From Viola odorata (Eukaryota; Streptophyta; Magnoliopsida; Malpighiales; Violaceae): a stretch of 64,000 nucleotides of DNA. The notes beneath the pieces are model-generated. The model was given only the letters and a program-made list of their open reading frames with translations, did not search any database and was not told the origin of the DNA. Made by a program: the position numbers and the translations under genes. Positions 44,310-54,860 of the stretch are shown here, piece after piece. Where the stretch lies: contig OY829545.1 of NCBI GenBank assembly GCA_963691705.1, forward strand, positions 39,729,475 through 39,793,474, read 5' to 3'. Within the stretch, counting starts at the first letter, position 1, and every line of letters begins with the position of its first letter.

Positions 44310-44763
44310 AATGAACTAGAAAAGTAAAGCTACGGCGATAGAGGAACAAAATACCTGGAGCAAAGAACCAGTGAATCGGTCGTCGGCACCGGTGAGCAAT
44401 AGCAGTGAAATATCTCAGGAAGAAAGAAGCACAGAAGAGAGGAAATACGAAGAATTTTAAAATAATGGCAGAAAGTGTTAAAGAAGAAGGGTGAATTCCT
44501 TTTAAAGAAAACCTAAAAAAAGGAACAGCCTGTGAAAGCTGGGCACGTGCAAAGTGAAAAAGACGCGTGGACGGTCATCAATGTCTTTTGGAAGAAGACG
44601 GTTACTGACGGGAAACCGAAAAATGGTTGCGCCCCAGCGAAAGGGTTACTCCCGCGATAACCCTGGAGACACAAAAAGGAAAACGGTGGAACAGCGATAA
44701 GAAAAGTTCTATTATTGAAAAAGCCATACGGCATCTACAAAATGAGAAGCCTGCCGTGCCCCA
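44310..44763. other. Promoter side of antisense gene 2, no other gene
   Basis: Contains a weak minus-strand TATA-like CTTTAAAAGG at about 44498-44507. No coding feature stands out between the ATG of gene 2 and the stop of gene 3. Confidence 0.4.
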
Positions 44764-45174
44764 CTATTCACCATCAGACCAAGAGATGTCATAGCAGTAA
44801 ACCATGTCATCCTCATCTTCCCCAGGGAAAGGAAAAGGCTCTTCAACCTCCTCCCCCACGCGAACAGACGACTGATCTGACTTCTCCCCGATGGGTGGTG
44901 GCACCGCCCCAACAGCTGAACAGGCCGAAGGAGCCTCGGGCGATGGCTCACGAAGAGGACAGGATGCTTCCTTCCCCTTAGAAGAAAGAGTGGCCAGTGC
45001 GTCATAAAAGGACTTAGAAGCCTTCGCAGCCTCCTTCCTCCGTTTCTTGCGGCACCGTCGTCGAACGGGCGGCCTCCAAGGGGGCGACGGAGGAGGATTA
45101 TCAGAGTCAGGAGAAGTCGGAGGAGTGGGTGGAGAATCTCGAGCAAACGTATCTAAGAGGCGAGAGTCAGCCAT
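44764..45174 (-). CDS. Tat-2 antisense gene 3: small Pro-rich/acidic protein, 136 aa
   Basis: Chosen start MADSRLLDTFARDSPPTPPT at 45174; the Tat-1 copy starts with the same MAD at the aligned position. Layout: short N-terminus, PPTPPTSPDSD repeat, basic patch PPWRPPVRRRCRKKRRKE (possible nuclear signal), Ser/Pro linker, acidic C-terminus EDEDDMVYCYDISWSDGE. The minus-strand TATA box CTATAAAAAG (45257-45248) is about 75 bases upstream. No known domain. The frame is intact. Confidence 0.65.
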   Translation of the reverse strand: MADSRLLDTFARDSPPTPPTSPDSDNPPPSPPWRPPVRRRCRKKRRKEAAKASKSFYDALATLSSKGKEASCPLREPSPEAPSACSAVGAVPPPIGEKSDQSSVRVGEEVEEPFPFPGEDEDDMVYCYDISWSDGE

Positions 45175-45247
45175 AAGATGACAAAAAATATTGGTGGAAA
45201 AGAAAAACAACAAAAAGATAAATGATAGTGAAGGAAGAGAGATTCCC

Positions 45248-45257
45248 CTTTTTATAG
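45248..45257 (-). promoter_or_regulatory. TATA box of antisense gene 3 (Tat-2)
   Basis: CTATAAAAAG on the minus strand, about 75 bases before the ATG. The Tat-1 copy has CTATATAAGG at the matching place (54860-54850). Confidence 0.6.
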
Positions 45258-45647
45258 CCAGAAAACGGGGAAAAGGATCTTGGATCTTCCAACCCGACTC
45301 TTGAGAAGAGGCGCGTGCATAGCCTGAAGTGCAAATGTGGATTTGCAGTCACGCCTGTTGAGATTTTCCCCTGATCGAGGAAAACCGCAAACTCGCCCAA
45401 TCAGTTGCCAGGACAACTGCGGCGCAAATTTAATGCAAAGCCATCGATCAATAAATGATCCAGTGATTGAACCTTTTCAGTGAGACTGAAAATATCCTGA
45501 GGGAAAATAACAAAAAGGATGCAATAAAGAAGGAGAAGAACAGTCACAAGACGACACAATAAAAAACAGTTTATTTATTACGGCCTAATGGCCAGGAGGT
45601 ACATGGACAAGCGAGAAAGGAAAAGGGCACAAAGGGAGCCACTGCTA

Positions 45648-46025
45648 TCAGGCATCAGAGCCAGCGTCCTCAGGTACTTTGCGAAGGTCCCTCAAGGAAT
45701 CCATGACCAGGAGTAGATCATGGGAAGTGGCCCTCATCCCCTTCAGGCAGCACCCCAACATATCTTTGCGCTGCTGCAACATGGCGATTACCACTTGGAT
45801 CCGAGCGATGGATGCTGCCAGTTTCGATACGCTCTCCAAAGGACTGAAATCCTCCAGAGAGGTGGCCCCCAGCCTAGAGTGAAGCGGAGTTAGCATCCCT
45901 TGCAACTCCAGGATGTCCTCAGAAGTCTTAACCAGCATGTTTTCCAGAAATCCGACGTCGCCATCATTAAGGTTCTTCAGAGAATGACCCTTGGACAGAA
46001 GGAAATTCTTAGTCAGATGATCCAT
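45648..46025 (-). CDS. Tat-2 antisense gene 4: small helical protein, 125 aa
   Basis: Start MDHLTKNFLLSKGHSLKNLN at 46025; the Tat-1 homologue starts MDELTRNFLISKTLTLKNLT. Conserved blocks: GDVGFLENMLVKTSEDILEL, PLESVSKLAASI and a helix with LQQRKDMLGCCLKGMRA. The frame is intact and continues upstream in frame, but the conserved ATG lies about 50 bases after a TATA box (46071-46082). Function unknown. Confidence 0.65.
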   Translation of the reverse strand: MDHLTKNFLLSKGHSLKNLNDGDVGFLENMLVKTSEDILELQGMLTPLHSRLGATSLEDFSPLESVSKLAASIARIQVVIAMLQQRKDMLGCCLKGMRATSHDLLLVMDSLRDLRKVPEDAGSDA

Positions 46026-46070
46026 GATGCAAGTTGGAAAAGATGAGGAGAACGTGAGGGAAAAAACTCC

Positions 46071-46082
46071 CTGATTTATAAG
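46071..46082 (-). promoter_or_regulatory. TATA box of antisense gene 4 (Tat-2)
   Basis: CTTATAAATCAG on the minus strand. The Tat-1 copy has ATCTATAAATCAG (61866-61854), a strong match of sequence and spacing. Confidence 0.65.
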
Positions 46083-46296
46083 CTCCAAGAAGGGGGTTTC
46101 GGGCGAAAGGACAAAGGAGTCCTCAAAAGACGAGCCAATCCGATAACCGCAAGGGCTGGTGAGCCCAGAGTGGAAAGAAAGGGCGATGATCATATACCGA
46201 CCGCAACACTGATATGGAAAAGAGTACGAGACAGAGCTTGAAAAAAATGCCGAAGGATACGATATCACGGGTAGTCATCACGGAAAGGCCATGTGG

Positions 46297-46450
46297 CTAC
46301 CGGTATCCACAGTGTAAGGTCGCGTTGATGTCACAGGTGGCCCTTGGAGCGTAAAACCGCGTTGGCATCACAGGCATCTGGTGGTATAAAGCCGCGCTAG
46401 CCATAGGCAGCCGATGGCGTAAAGCCGCGTTGATATCGCTATTTCCTCTA
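46297..46450. repeat. Degenerate repeats with GTAAAGCCGCGTTGATATC
   Basis: Four imperfect copies of a roughly 38-bp unit in Tat-2's 3' untranslated region, ending near TATCGCTATTTCC. Confidence 0.65.
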
Positions 46451-46490
46451 GCGTAAAAGAAAGATTGAGCTCGTTTGATCTCAAATCTCT

Positions 46491-46549
46491 GTAAGTACAA
46501 AAATTTTACTAACTTTATATTCGAATCTATCTCCTTCCTATGTTTGCAG
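46491..46549 (+). other. Candidate plus-strand intron
   Basis: GTAAGT at 46491, branch-like TTACTAAC at 46506-46513, T-rich tract and TTTGCAG at 46543-46549. The signals are good but 59 bases is short for a plant intron and no exon product is recognised. Confidence 0.3.
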
Positions 46550-47007
46550 AATACTTGGAAGAACAATGGATCTGGAATATGTGCCAGCTCAACCCGTGAT
46601 ACGATTTAGTGGAATATCCTCGACGACATTATTGATAATCTGACAACAGCTTGCTCGCGATTCGAATGAGCTGGAGCTCCTTAGATCCCCTGAGGGGTCA
46701 ATCGGAGCAATATCACCGGGCGGAAAGTAAGGATCTCGTGACTACGAACACGATAGAGACATCTGTTCAGAGTGAGTCCTTAGATAAGGATGAACATCAG
46801 AATCAGCTTGCCTGATGGTCCCAGACTTAAGCCCTAGTTCACCACTTGAGCCTTACCGACCTTGAGCATTCAAAGAAGCTCGGGAACCTTGTGAAATAAT
46901 CGCCCTTGGTAAACACTCGGGCTCTTGGTTCTTGGTAAACCTTCATCCGAGATTTCAGACATGGACAGCCCTTGGTAAACACTCGGGCTCATTTTCAGTT
47001 GGGCTTA
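46550..47007 (+). other. Tat-2 3' untranslated end
   Basis: No gene. It ends ACACTCGGGCTCATTTTCAG and TTGGGCTTA directly before the LTR, the same end as Tat-1 (61963-61990). There is no ordinary polypurine tract. Confidence 0.55.
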
Positions 47008-47529
47008 TGATAACAACTGAGATAGCCCTGACGGTCCTACTACAAGTGACTCTTGTCGGAGCGGTTTCCCAGGCGGCCTACACGGATATCAATGTATCGC
47101 CCAAGGATCAACGATGGACTCCTAGGATGGTCGACTTCAGCGGGGGGGACTCACGCGACTCTATACGCACGGCGCCATCCCGTCCTAGGAACCAACAAGG
47201 TTATCGCTCCCGACAGCCTCACGCGACATCATCCCCGACGTCATCTACTGATATCGCCTGTGACGTCATCATCAAACGGGGCCTTTGTTGGTATCGCCAG
47301 GTATCGCTGTCCAGATTCTATAAATACCCCATCTTTTTTCTATAAGGAGGTACGGTCAGATTCACCCAGAGAAACCCCTGCTACTTTAAAAACCCATACT
47401 GACTTAAGCATCGGAGTGTCTACGCCGGAGCTCCCCCTCCGGCGCTGTGCAGGTACACCCGACGTCATTCACTACCGTTCCGATCATACGCGACGCAGAA
47501 TATCACAAGATCAACATCGAATCTTATCA
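47008..47529 (+). repeat. Tat-2 3' LTR
   Basis: 522 bp, nearly identical to 31629-32149. It has the intact stem-loop CGCCGGAG (47423-47430) with CTCCGGCG (47437-47444), which is mutated in the 5' copy. Followed by target CCTGC at 47530. Confidence 0.93.
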
Positions 47530-48423
47530 CCTGCTGTGCCAATTTCAGAAATAGTCGCACCGTGCCCGTTTGCAAAATGGGGGATTGACATCCTGGGCCC
47601 GTTTCCAAAGGCCAAATCTCAGTTAAAATTTGTGGTCGTAGCGGTAGACTACTTCACAAAGTAGGCCAAAGCTGAGGCGTTAGCTACCATCACCACCGAA
47701 AAAATTTGGCTTTTCTTCAAACACCAAGTCATCATGCGATTTGGAGTACCACGCGTGCTAGTTAGCGACAACGGGACACAATTTACAAGCCAGTTCTTCA
47801 GGGATCAATGCGCAGAGTTCCAGATAGAGCAAAGATTCTCCTCTGTGGCACATCCCCAAACCAACGGCCAGGCGGAAGTAACTAACCGCAGCATCCTTAG
47901 TGGCATCAAAAGAAACTTGGAAGGGTCCAAGAAGAAATGGCCAGACGAATTGCCATATGTACTATGGGCCTACCACATGACTGTCAAGGCCAACACGGGA
48001 GAGACCCCGTTCGCGTTAGCATTCGGAACCGAAGCTGTCACACCAGTCGAGATTGGCATGATGAGCCTCCGGGTGGCTTACTTCAAAGAAGAAAACAATG
48101 AAGAAAGGTTACGAGCTAACCTCGATACTCTACCAGAAACACACGAGGAAACCCTCCTGAAAACCCTGCACTACAAAAGGAAAATGGCACAATATCACAA
48201 CCGGCAAGTGAGGGAGCGATTGCTCAAAACCGGAGATTTAGTGCTCAGAGACAGACGGGCAGCAGGACAACGTATGGGAAAACTCAGTCCAAACTGGGAT
48301 GGACCGTATCGTGTCACCCGCATTGTGGGAAAAGGAGCATACCATCTGGAAACGCTCGAGGGAACGCCCCTGCAGAACTCTTGGAACATCGCTCGGTTGA
48401 GGCTATACCACGCCAGGAGCTAA
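47530..48423 (+). pseudogene. Tat-1 integrase, 3' part
   Basis: Continues from 31628. Catalytic Asp in KWGIDILGPFPKA, stop TAG at about 47662-47664, then Asp in VLVSDNGTQFTSQFF, Glu in NGQAEVTNRSILSG and the C-terminal GPYRVTRIVGKGAYHLETLE domain ending SWNIARLRLYHARS. The TAG inactivates the core. Confidence 0.88.
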
Positions 48424-48510
48424 TCGGGTAACATCAAAGTTATTCTAATAAATGAATATTGAGATATTCACCGTGCGTTTGCTACTGGTAATATGCAGGT
48501 AGCGAAGAAT

Positions 48511-48994
48511 GCCAGGGGTGAAAATCCTATCCTTGTGATGGCTGGTCTTGATCAGACAGCTCATTAAGACGAGGCACGCCCTGGCATAACAAGGAGTTTG
48601 GGAGTGAAAATCCTATCCTTGTCGTAACCGTGCTCACATAGACGACCCATTAAGACGAGGCACGACCCCAAACGGCTCCCCGGAGTAAAAATCCTATCCT
48701 TGCGGCAACCGTGCTCACATAGACGGCCCATTAAGATGAGGCACGCCCCGGAATCCTTGGGAGTGAAATCCTATTCTTGTAGTAACCCCATAAGGAGAGG
48801 CACGCCCCAAGGAGAGACCAACTCCATCCTGGAAGTGAAAATCCTATCCTTGTGGTAACCGTGCTCACATAGACAGCCCATTGAGACGAGGCACGATTCC
48901 ACGGACGTGAGGTACAACGCTTGGGGGTGAAAAGTCCTATCCTTGTGATGGCTAGTCCTGATCAGACAGCTCACTAAGACTAGGCACTCCCCAA
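48511..48994. repeat. Tandem repeats between Tat-1 integrase and antisense genes
   Basis: About six units with GTGAAAATCCTATCCTTGTG and ATTAAGACGAGGCACGCCC, starting near 48513, 48603, 48685, 48762, 48834 and 48926. Homologous to the array at 38218 in Tat-2. Confidence 0.85.
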
Positions 48995-49222
48995 AGCCTA
49001 TCTGTGGAGAAAGGAAACAAAGACATCCCAACTAGTAGCCGCGCGGTTGATACCCCGTGAAGCGATGTTGGAGCCTATCTGTGGCGAAAGGAAACAAAGA
49101 CATCCCAACTAGTAGCCGCGCGGTTGATACCCGGTGAAGTGATGTTGGAGCCTATCTGTGGCGAGAAGAAACAAAAGAAATCCTAACTAGTAGCCGCGCG
49201 GTCGATACCCGGTGAAACGATG
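48995..49222. repeat. 77-bp tandem repeat (x3) in Tat-1
   Basis: Three copies starting at 48995, 49072 and 49149, each with AGCCTATCTGTGG and AACTAGTAGCCGCGCGGT. Not seen in Tat-2. Confidence 0.9.
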
Positions 49223-49612
49223 ACGGAGAGGTGACCATACTGCAACAACAACGTTGAAACAGACGTAAAGCCCCCTCTAACAACGAGGGACGGCAGGAAT
49301 ATGAGTGCAGCAGATGCGGAAGCAACGCTGATTTGCTCTCAGAAATGCTATCGGAGGATATAATGGACATGCTACTTGAATGCAGCCGGTGAAAAGCTAA
49401 CGGGATACAACGCGAAACTATGTGTCTATGGAAACCTAACGCCAAACGTCCCATGCGGACAAGTGATTAAACGGCATTATGAAGAAAAGCAGATAAAGAA
49501 CTTCTATCCAAAAAGAGTGGATTAGCCAAGTCAAGGCCGACATCGTTTAAAGTACAAAATATGGACGGGCCCGTCAGCCACAAAAATGTAAAACATCTAA
49601 ACAACAAAAAGT
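49223..49612. other. Spacer, no gene
   Basis: Lies between the tandem repeats and the stop of antisense gene 1. No coding frame or motif recognised. Confidence 0.5.
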
Positions 49613-51886
49613 CTAAAGATTGGGCGGCGCGTTGACCCCTCCTTGCTGAGCAGCCTTCCACTGGTAGAAACCGCTATCAGTAATGGTTGAGGCTCTCTTG
49701 TCAAAATACGCAGAGAGATCGTCAATACGGAGCTCCTCAACTCCATAATGATGCATCACGGCTTCTGACATGATTCCCCCACCCTGCTCTAAGTACCAAC
49801 GGTTCTTCTCAGCGTTAAGGGAGGAATTGGCAGATAGCTCAGCGTTTCTCTGTCTCTCCAGACGCAGGTTATTCTCCTCCTGAGAGAGGCGTATGGCCAG
49901 ATCAGCGCGTTGTCGCTTCTCCTCCTCCAAAGCCAACTTAGTAGCCTCCAACTCTTGTTTAACCGCGGTAGCCTCTCCCCGAGCAGTCTCCATACCTTCG
50001 TTGGCAGCAGTAAGGGCATTCTCAAGACGCTGTCGCTCTTCCAGCAGCCTGTTTATCTCTCCTTGCCCGTTAGCTGCAGCTCTGGCATTCTCCTCATCCA
50101 TATAGTGAAGATGGGAAAGTATAGAAAATGCCTAAGAGCGAAGGAAATTGATGCGCCCCTGCTCATCCCGAGCCACAAAGGCATCCCTCTCTCTTGGAAG
50201 AGACAAAATCTCTGCCACCAGATAAGCGGTAGAGGAAATCACGGTCTCATGATCAGCATCGGCAGGAAACTGCAGAATACTATCCCTAAAGGAGCGTAAG
50301 CTAACGTGATGAGTTGGCAGGAGAGGAGGCTCGTATGGAGAGATACCAGCCATTAAGGCAGGGGCGGGGCCACCCCTCGCAATAGTTGGATGAGGCATTG
50401 GAACAAAGAACAATGCACCAGGAGAAGCTGGCCGCCTAGTGGAACCCTCCACGTTAGGCATTGAGACCTCATTACCTCCGGGCACCTCAGGATTAAGGGC
50501 ATCAGAATCATAGCCCATTGGGGTGTGCGCGGAATGAATCGGAGAACCAGGAGGCACATGGGGTTGGCCGCCAAAATCAACAGGTTCCGATTGATCAGCA
50601 GACGCCCCCTCGCCCCCAAGGGCACTCGAACTACGATTGGCGGCCAAGGAAGAAGGGCTATTCGGAAGATCATAGCGAGCCTTCTTCTGACGCTCGCGAA
50701 GGACATCGGCGATACCCATATCTCCCTGGGAGGTAGAGGGGACAGAAGCAGCAACGACTTCCTAAATAACGCAGAACGTGATAAGGAAACCGTGCAAAAA
50801 GAAAGACAAAAGTTTTAAAAATGCTCACCTGAGTGGTGGAGGACACAAGAGGAATCCCAACAGGAATCAGATCAACCGTAGCCTCTGAAGAGACAACAGT
50901 CTGGGACGAAATGGATGGGGCAGCACGTGCTTTCCTAGGCCTTTTCTGTCTTACAACCCGAGGGCCCGTAACGTTAGCGGTAGCAATGGCCTCCCCTTCC
51001 TCGGCGTTAGCAGCAGCTCTAGCTTCAGCGGCAGCTTTCTTTTTCGCCTCCTGTTTCCTCCTCCTTCGGAAATACTCGGGCTCCCAACCAGGCGGAGGCA
51101 CTGCACAATCACAAAATGTTAGCGTTAGTACTTCTTGACAACGCAAAGAAAAAAGGTTAAACGCTCACCCTTCTTGCACTGTTCCACGGGCAACCCGTTG
51201 GCCACTTTTCGGGCATCAACGCTAAAATCAAATTGAAGCAGCGTCTTCAACCAGCCATCCTCCGGGTCGGAAAGGGGTTTCCGATGACCCCAAGCCCCAT
51301 CTTTAATTGTTTCGTTGAAGCCAGCCCTCCACAACGGCTCAGGCAGATCAACAATAAAAAATTCCTCTTTCCAGTGAGGAATGGAAGACTCAATGCCCAT
51401 AAGTTTCCAGGTAAAGGGCTTCAAAGAACCGTCTTCGTAGCGAGGCGATATCGATATCACCCCTTTACGGGAATACAATTGGAAAATGTCATGAAGCAAC
51501 GCTAAGGTGGGAGATTCTATTCCCTTGAAACGGTACAGTGCGGCAAAAGGACTAACAACGCAAATCGCGTTAGGACTCAACTGGGCCGGAGCCAAATCAG
51601 AATTAGCCAACAACAATTTTACAAGCGGGTCAAGAGGGAGACGAAACCCATGATCGAAGAGCTTAGCATACAGCATTCTACTATTTCCGGGCAAAATGTT
51701 GTTCAGTCGAAGCGACTCAGAAGCAGGATGCACGGGATATTCCTTGGGAAATCGTGCAGAAAACCCAGCAAGTCTACGGTTAATTAAGGGCAGCGTGTAC
51801 AGAGAAGTGGGAGTAGTATCAATTACTTCTTCCCCGGAGGACCTTTGAGGGTCTCCTTCTTCAGAGGATTTCTTAGTTCTAGCCAT
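49613..51886 (-). CDS. Tat-1 antisense gene 1: Transposase_28-like domain plus coiled coil
   Basis: ATG at 51886 (MARTKKSSEEGDPQRSSGEE). Exon 1 (51886-51169) is uninterrupted: LFDHGFRLPLDPLVKLLLAN, DLAPAQLSPNAICVVSPFA, KGVISISPRYEDGSLKPFTW. Donor GGTGAGC (GT at 51168-51167) and acceptor GTGCAG (ends 51101) define a 68-base intron at the same place as in Tat-2. Exon 2 (51100-50829) is basic/Ala-rich (PPPGWEPEYFRRRRKQEAKK) and ends at CAG|GTGAGC; acceptor at 50763-50762. Exon 3 is Ser/Pro-rich (50761 to about 50132). The last exon (50101-49613) is a coiled coil with tail SGFYQWKAAQQGG. The final splice junction is not certain. TATA-like GGATAAATAC at 52000-51991. No lesion seen. Confidence 0.7.
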
Positions 51887-52303
51887 GGCCAACAAGGAAG
51901 AAACGAAGAGAAAAGAAAAAGACGTGTACCTTGTACCTTCGTGAAAGAGAACGCGAGGAGTCTAGAACTAGAAAGAGAGAGCGGCGCAAAGTATTTATCC
52001 AAAGACACAATAGCGTATAAGGGAAAGATGGAAAAAGAAAAAGGGGTAGAAGAAACAATAGATATAACCCTGAAAGGGCACCAGTCAGCAGCAGACACGT
52101 GGCGAAGCAGCGCGTCATAAAGTAAGGCACGCGCCAGAAGGTGCAACTTTGGAAAAATTACGGGACTCACGATCGTGAATTTTGAATTGATAATTCAGAT
52201 GGCGGAAGAAGTCCAGAGAATCATTCAGAACATGGCGAAAGCGTGCCGAGGGAGGGAGTTGAAGAAATTCCTCTCTCCTTTTTGGAACTCAGCATCTCCC
52301 CTA

Positions 52304-53866
52304 TCAAGGGTGCAGTAAACTCATCTCGAGAAAAAAGTTGGGGAACCCCGACAGCGCGAAGGGCATCAAAGCAAACCCTGCAAGATTCATACGGTAGGCC
52401 GGGACCCCGTCAGGACCAAGATTGATTGAGGGAGGCGGTGAAGAGCCCTGAGGAAAAATACTCTTGAAAGGAGTAAAAAACAGCTGCGGAGTAACCTTAG
52501 GCGGTAGCTCAGCAGTCGAATCCGCCACAGGAGGTGTGACCACTACGTCAGGAATACAATGAGCAATCGGAGAATCGGGAGCGTCAGATATGGAGGAGGA
52601 CATTCCATCGGTAGGCCCTCTCCCTCAGAAGAATAAGTTTTTTCCAACGCCTCAGCGGCTTCCGTTGGCTGAGAGGCGCCCACCTCAGACGAAACAGCAG
52701 GCGTAGAAACAGTTGCCACATCCACAGGAGATGTCCCGGTAGCTTGTCCACCAGAGGCCACTCAAAGTTTTTTCCGACGCTGGGAAGCAGCAAGGGAAGA
52801 AGCATGGCAAAGGTCTGACTTAGCATCCGCATCTTCATCATCGCTAGTAATTACCGTCGTTGCGACAGGCCTGGAGTCCGTCCCCTTGTGACGCTCCGGT
52901 AGCCAATTTTCCACAAAGCGAGAAGTTCGTACAGAGCTAACGGGCCTTCGCCCTCCCTGGGCAACCATTTTAGTTCTCTTCCTCGAAGGAGGAATGCCAC
53001 CCCGACTTGAGCCCTCGGTCGAAGGCGAGGCCGGTAATGTTTGAAGCGGTATTACGTTCAGAGGAGTACCAGCGTCACCTGGGAATCAACCGTTAGCTTC
53101 TTATAGCAAACAAAGCATGCGAGGACCAAAGTAAAGAAAATATGGAAAGAAATAGGCTCACCCATAACGCACTCTTCCAGAGGCTTGAACAGAGCAAAGG
53201 CACGAATACGGTAGTGGGTATTCTTGTCTAACAAAGCGTTAGCCTGGTCCAACTCAGTTCTGGACAAAATCGCGGGATTTGTCCAAACGGGGCCTGCCAG
53301 TTCCTGATTGAAATTGATACGCCACAAACGTGACGGTAGCTCCAGAACAAAGAAGCTGCTCTTCCAATCAGCTACACCCTTCTTGAAGCCATGAAAACGT
53401 TGCCAAAACGACTGCACGAGTGTATCATCCCACCGGGAGTAATCTCGATTAAACAATTGTAGCAAATCATGCTAAAAAATTTACGAAACAAATTGATAGA
53501 TGGGGTAAAAATGTTCTTCAGCTCGCAAGCGCGAAGAAAAGCATAAACCGCACACCAAGAGGAAGGAGTTATCTGGGTAGGATTAAGGCTATACTCCCGC
53601 AGCAGAGTTAGTATCGACTCATGAACGGGAAAGCGAAAACTATAAAGGAACATTTTAAAATAAAGAAGCCTACTGTGGCCCCACCCTGGATTATGAAGCC
53701 GCATATCACTTCCGGGAATAGAAGGCTCATACCCAGAAGGAAAGGTAATAGCATGTTCCTCCAATTCGGCTTTCAGAACCACATCGCAGGTAAAAATACT
53801 CGGTGATTGGGCGACCTCGGGATCCATGGGCCTAGAGATAATCTGGCGAGGTCTATTCCTAGCCAT
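52304..53866 (-). pseudogene. Tat-1 antisense gene 2 (lacks the coiled-coil end)
   Basis: ATG at 53866 (MARNRPRQIISRPMDPEV). Domain: MFLYSFRFPVHESILTLL, LNPTQITPSSWCAVYAFLR, frameshift near 53430, then SRLWRINFNQELAGPVW. Donor GGTGAGC (GT 53161-53160) and acceptor TTCCCAG (ends 53079) give an 83-base intron. Exon 2 (53078 on) has PLQTLPASPSTEG like Tat-2 gene 2, but is broken near 52760 and 52590 and stops at 52304 without the long coiled coil present in Tat-2. Confidence 0.68.
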
Positions 53867-54363
53867 AGCAAACCAACAAAAAAGGAAATCTGAGAAGGGA
53901 CGAATTGATACCTTAAAGGAGAAGAATCGCAGAGAAATCGGCGGATAGTGACGAGCGGCCAAAAAGGTATTCGGAGGAGAAGACGAAGGAAGACAAAAAG
54001 GAAAATTCGAAGTGAGGGCAAAAGTTTTGAGAAATTGGAGAATGGCCCTTCCTAAAGGATAAAAATGCCACCGCATTAATTGAGTCACCAATCGGGCGAA
54101 GACGCGTGTAAAAGAAGTTGGCCACGTGGAAGCACATTAAAGAAATTTGAAAAAAGAGAAGTTATTCGTCGAGACTCCCCAAAAGGGCGAGACAGTATTG
54201 ACCCAGTCAGAGTAACCGCGAAGTGATTGCCTCAGTCAGGCCAACCGCTTACGTTAGCTATCACCAAGAACCAGCAGGCTAACGGAAGAAACGACAAAAA
54301 AGGAAAAGTAAAAAGCATCATTTTATTCATAAAACGCCAATAGGCGGGTACAATGCAAAATGG

Positions 54364-54786
54364 CTAATCCTCATCAGGCCAGTAAATGCCATGGTGATAA
54401 ACCCTGTCATCATCAAGGAATGGCATCTTCCCGTCAGCATTCGGGACAGGCTGGTCTGCCTCCCTTTCTGGGCAGGACCCTGACGGGCATGATTTTCCTT
54501 TGGCACTCGAATCTGCCAACCCCGCACCAGCACTGATGGGAAAATCCTCGTTCAGCGAGCAATCAGGGGAAGAAAAACGTTTGCCACCCTCTTGAATAGC
54601 AGAACCAGAAGAAGCCAAAGTGGCAAAGGACGTCTGGGAAGTCCGTTTCCCCTGCTTCTTACGACCCTTTCGGCGGACCGGAGGCCTCCATGGTGGCGAA
54701 GGAGGGGGATGATCTGAGTCCGGCGAAGTCGGGGGAGTCGGCAAGGAGTCGCGATCCATGGAACTTAAGAAATAAAAATCTGCCAT
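54364..54786 (-). CDS. Tat-1 antisense gene 3: small Pro-rich/acidic protein, 140 aa
   Basis: Starts MADFYFLSSMDRDSLPTPPT at 54786. PPTPPTSPDSD repeat, basic patch PPWRPPVRRKGRKKQGK, variable middle, acidic aromatic tail DDDRVYHHGIYWPDED. Same layout as 45174-44764 in Tat-2. TATA box CTATATAAGGG at 54860-54850, 65 bases upstream. The frame is intact. No known domain. Confidence 0.68.
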   Translation of the reverse strand: MADFYFLSSMDRDSLPTPPTSPDSDHPPPSPPWRPPVRRKGRKKQGKRTSQTSFATLASSGSAIQEGGKRFSSPDCSLNEDFPISAGAGLADSSAKGKSCPSGSCPEREADQPVPNADGKMPFLDDDRVYHHGIYWPDED

Positions 54787-54849
54787 GTCACCTGCAAAAG
54801 CAAAAAAGAAGGAAAAGGATGAAGATGAACAGGAAAGGGAAACCAAACT

Positions 54850-54860
54850 CCCTTATATAG
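54850..54860 (-). promoter_or_regulatory. TATA box of antisense gene 3 (Tat-1)
   Basis: Minus-strand CTATATAAGGG, a near-consensus TATA box conserved in position with Tat-2 and repeated in the duplicate at 60417-60427. Confidence 0.65.

Larger units (their letters stand above)
31629..47529 (+). mobile_element. Tat-2: complete 15.9-kb Tat element inside Tat-1 integrase
   Basis: LTRs 31629-32149 and 47008-47529, with target CCTGC at 31624-31628 and 47530-47534. By eye the two LTRs differ at about ten positions, so the insertion is fairly recent. Internal order: gag, protease, RT, two RNases H, integrase, tandem repeats, four antisense genes. Its coding regions are only moderately similar to Tat-1's, so it is a distinct family. 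Confidence 0.93.

Noticed and set aside
48511..49222. CRISPR-like or satellite array
   Set aside because: Units vary in length and sequence and lie inside an LTR element; they are 3' UTR tandem repeats.
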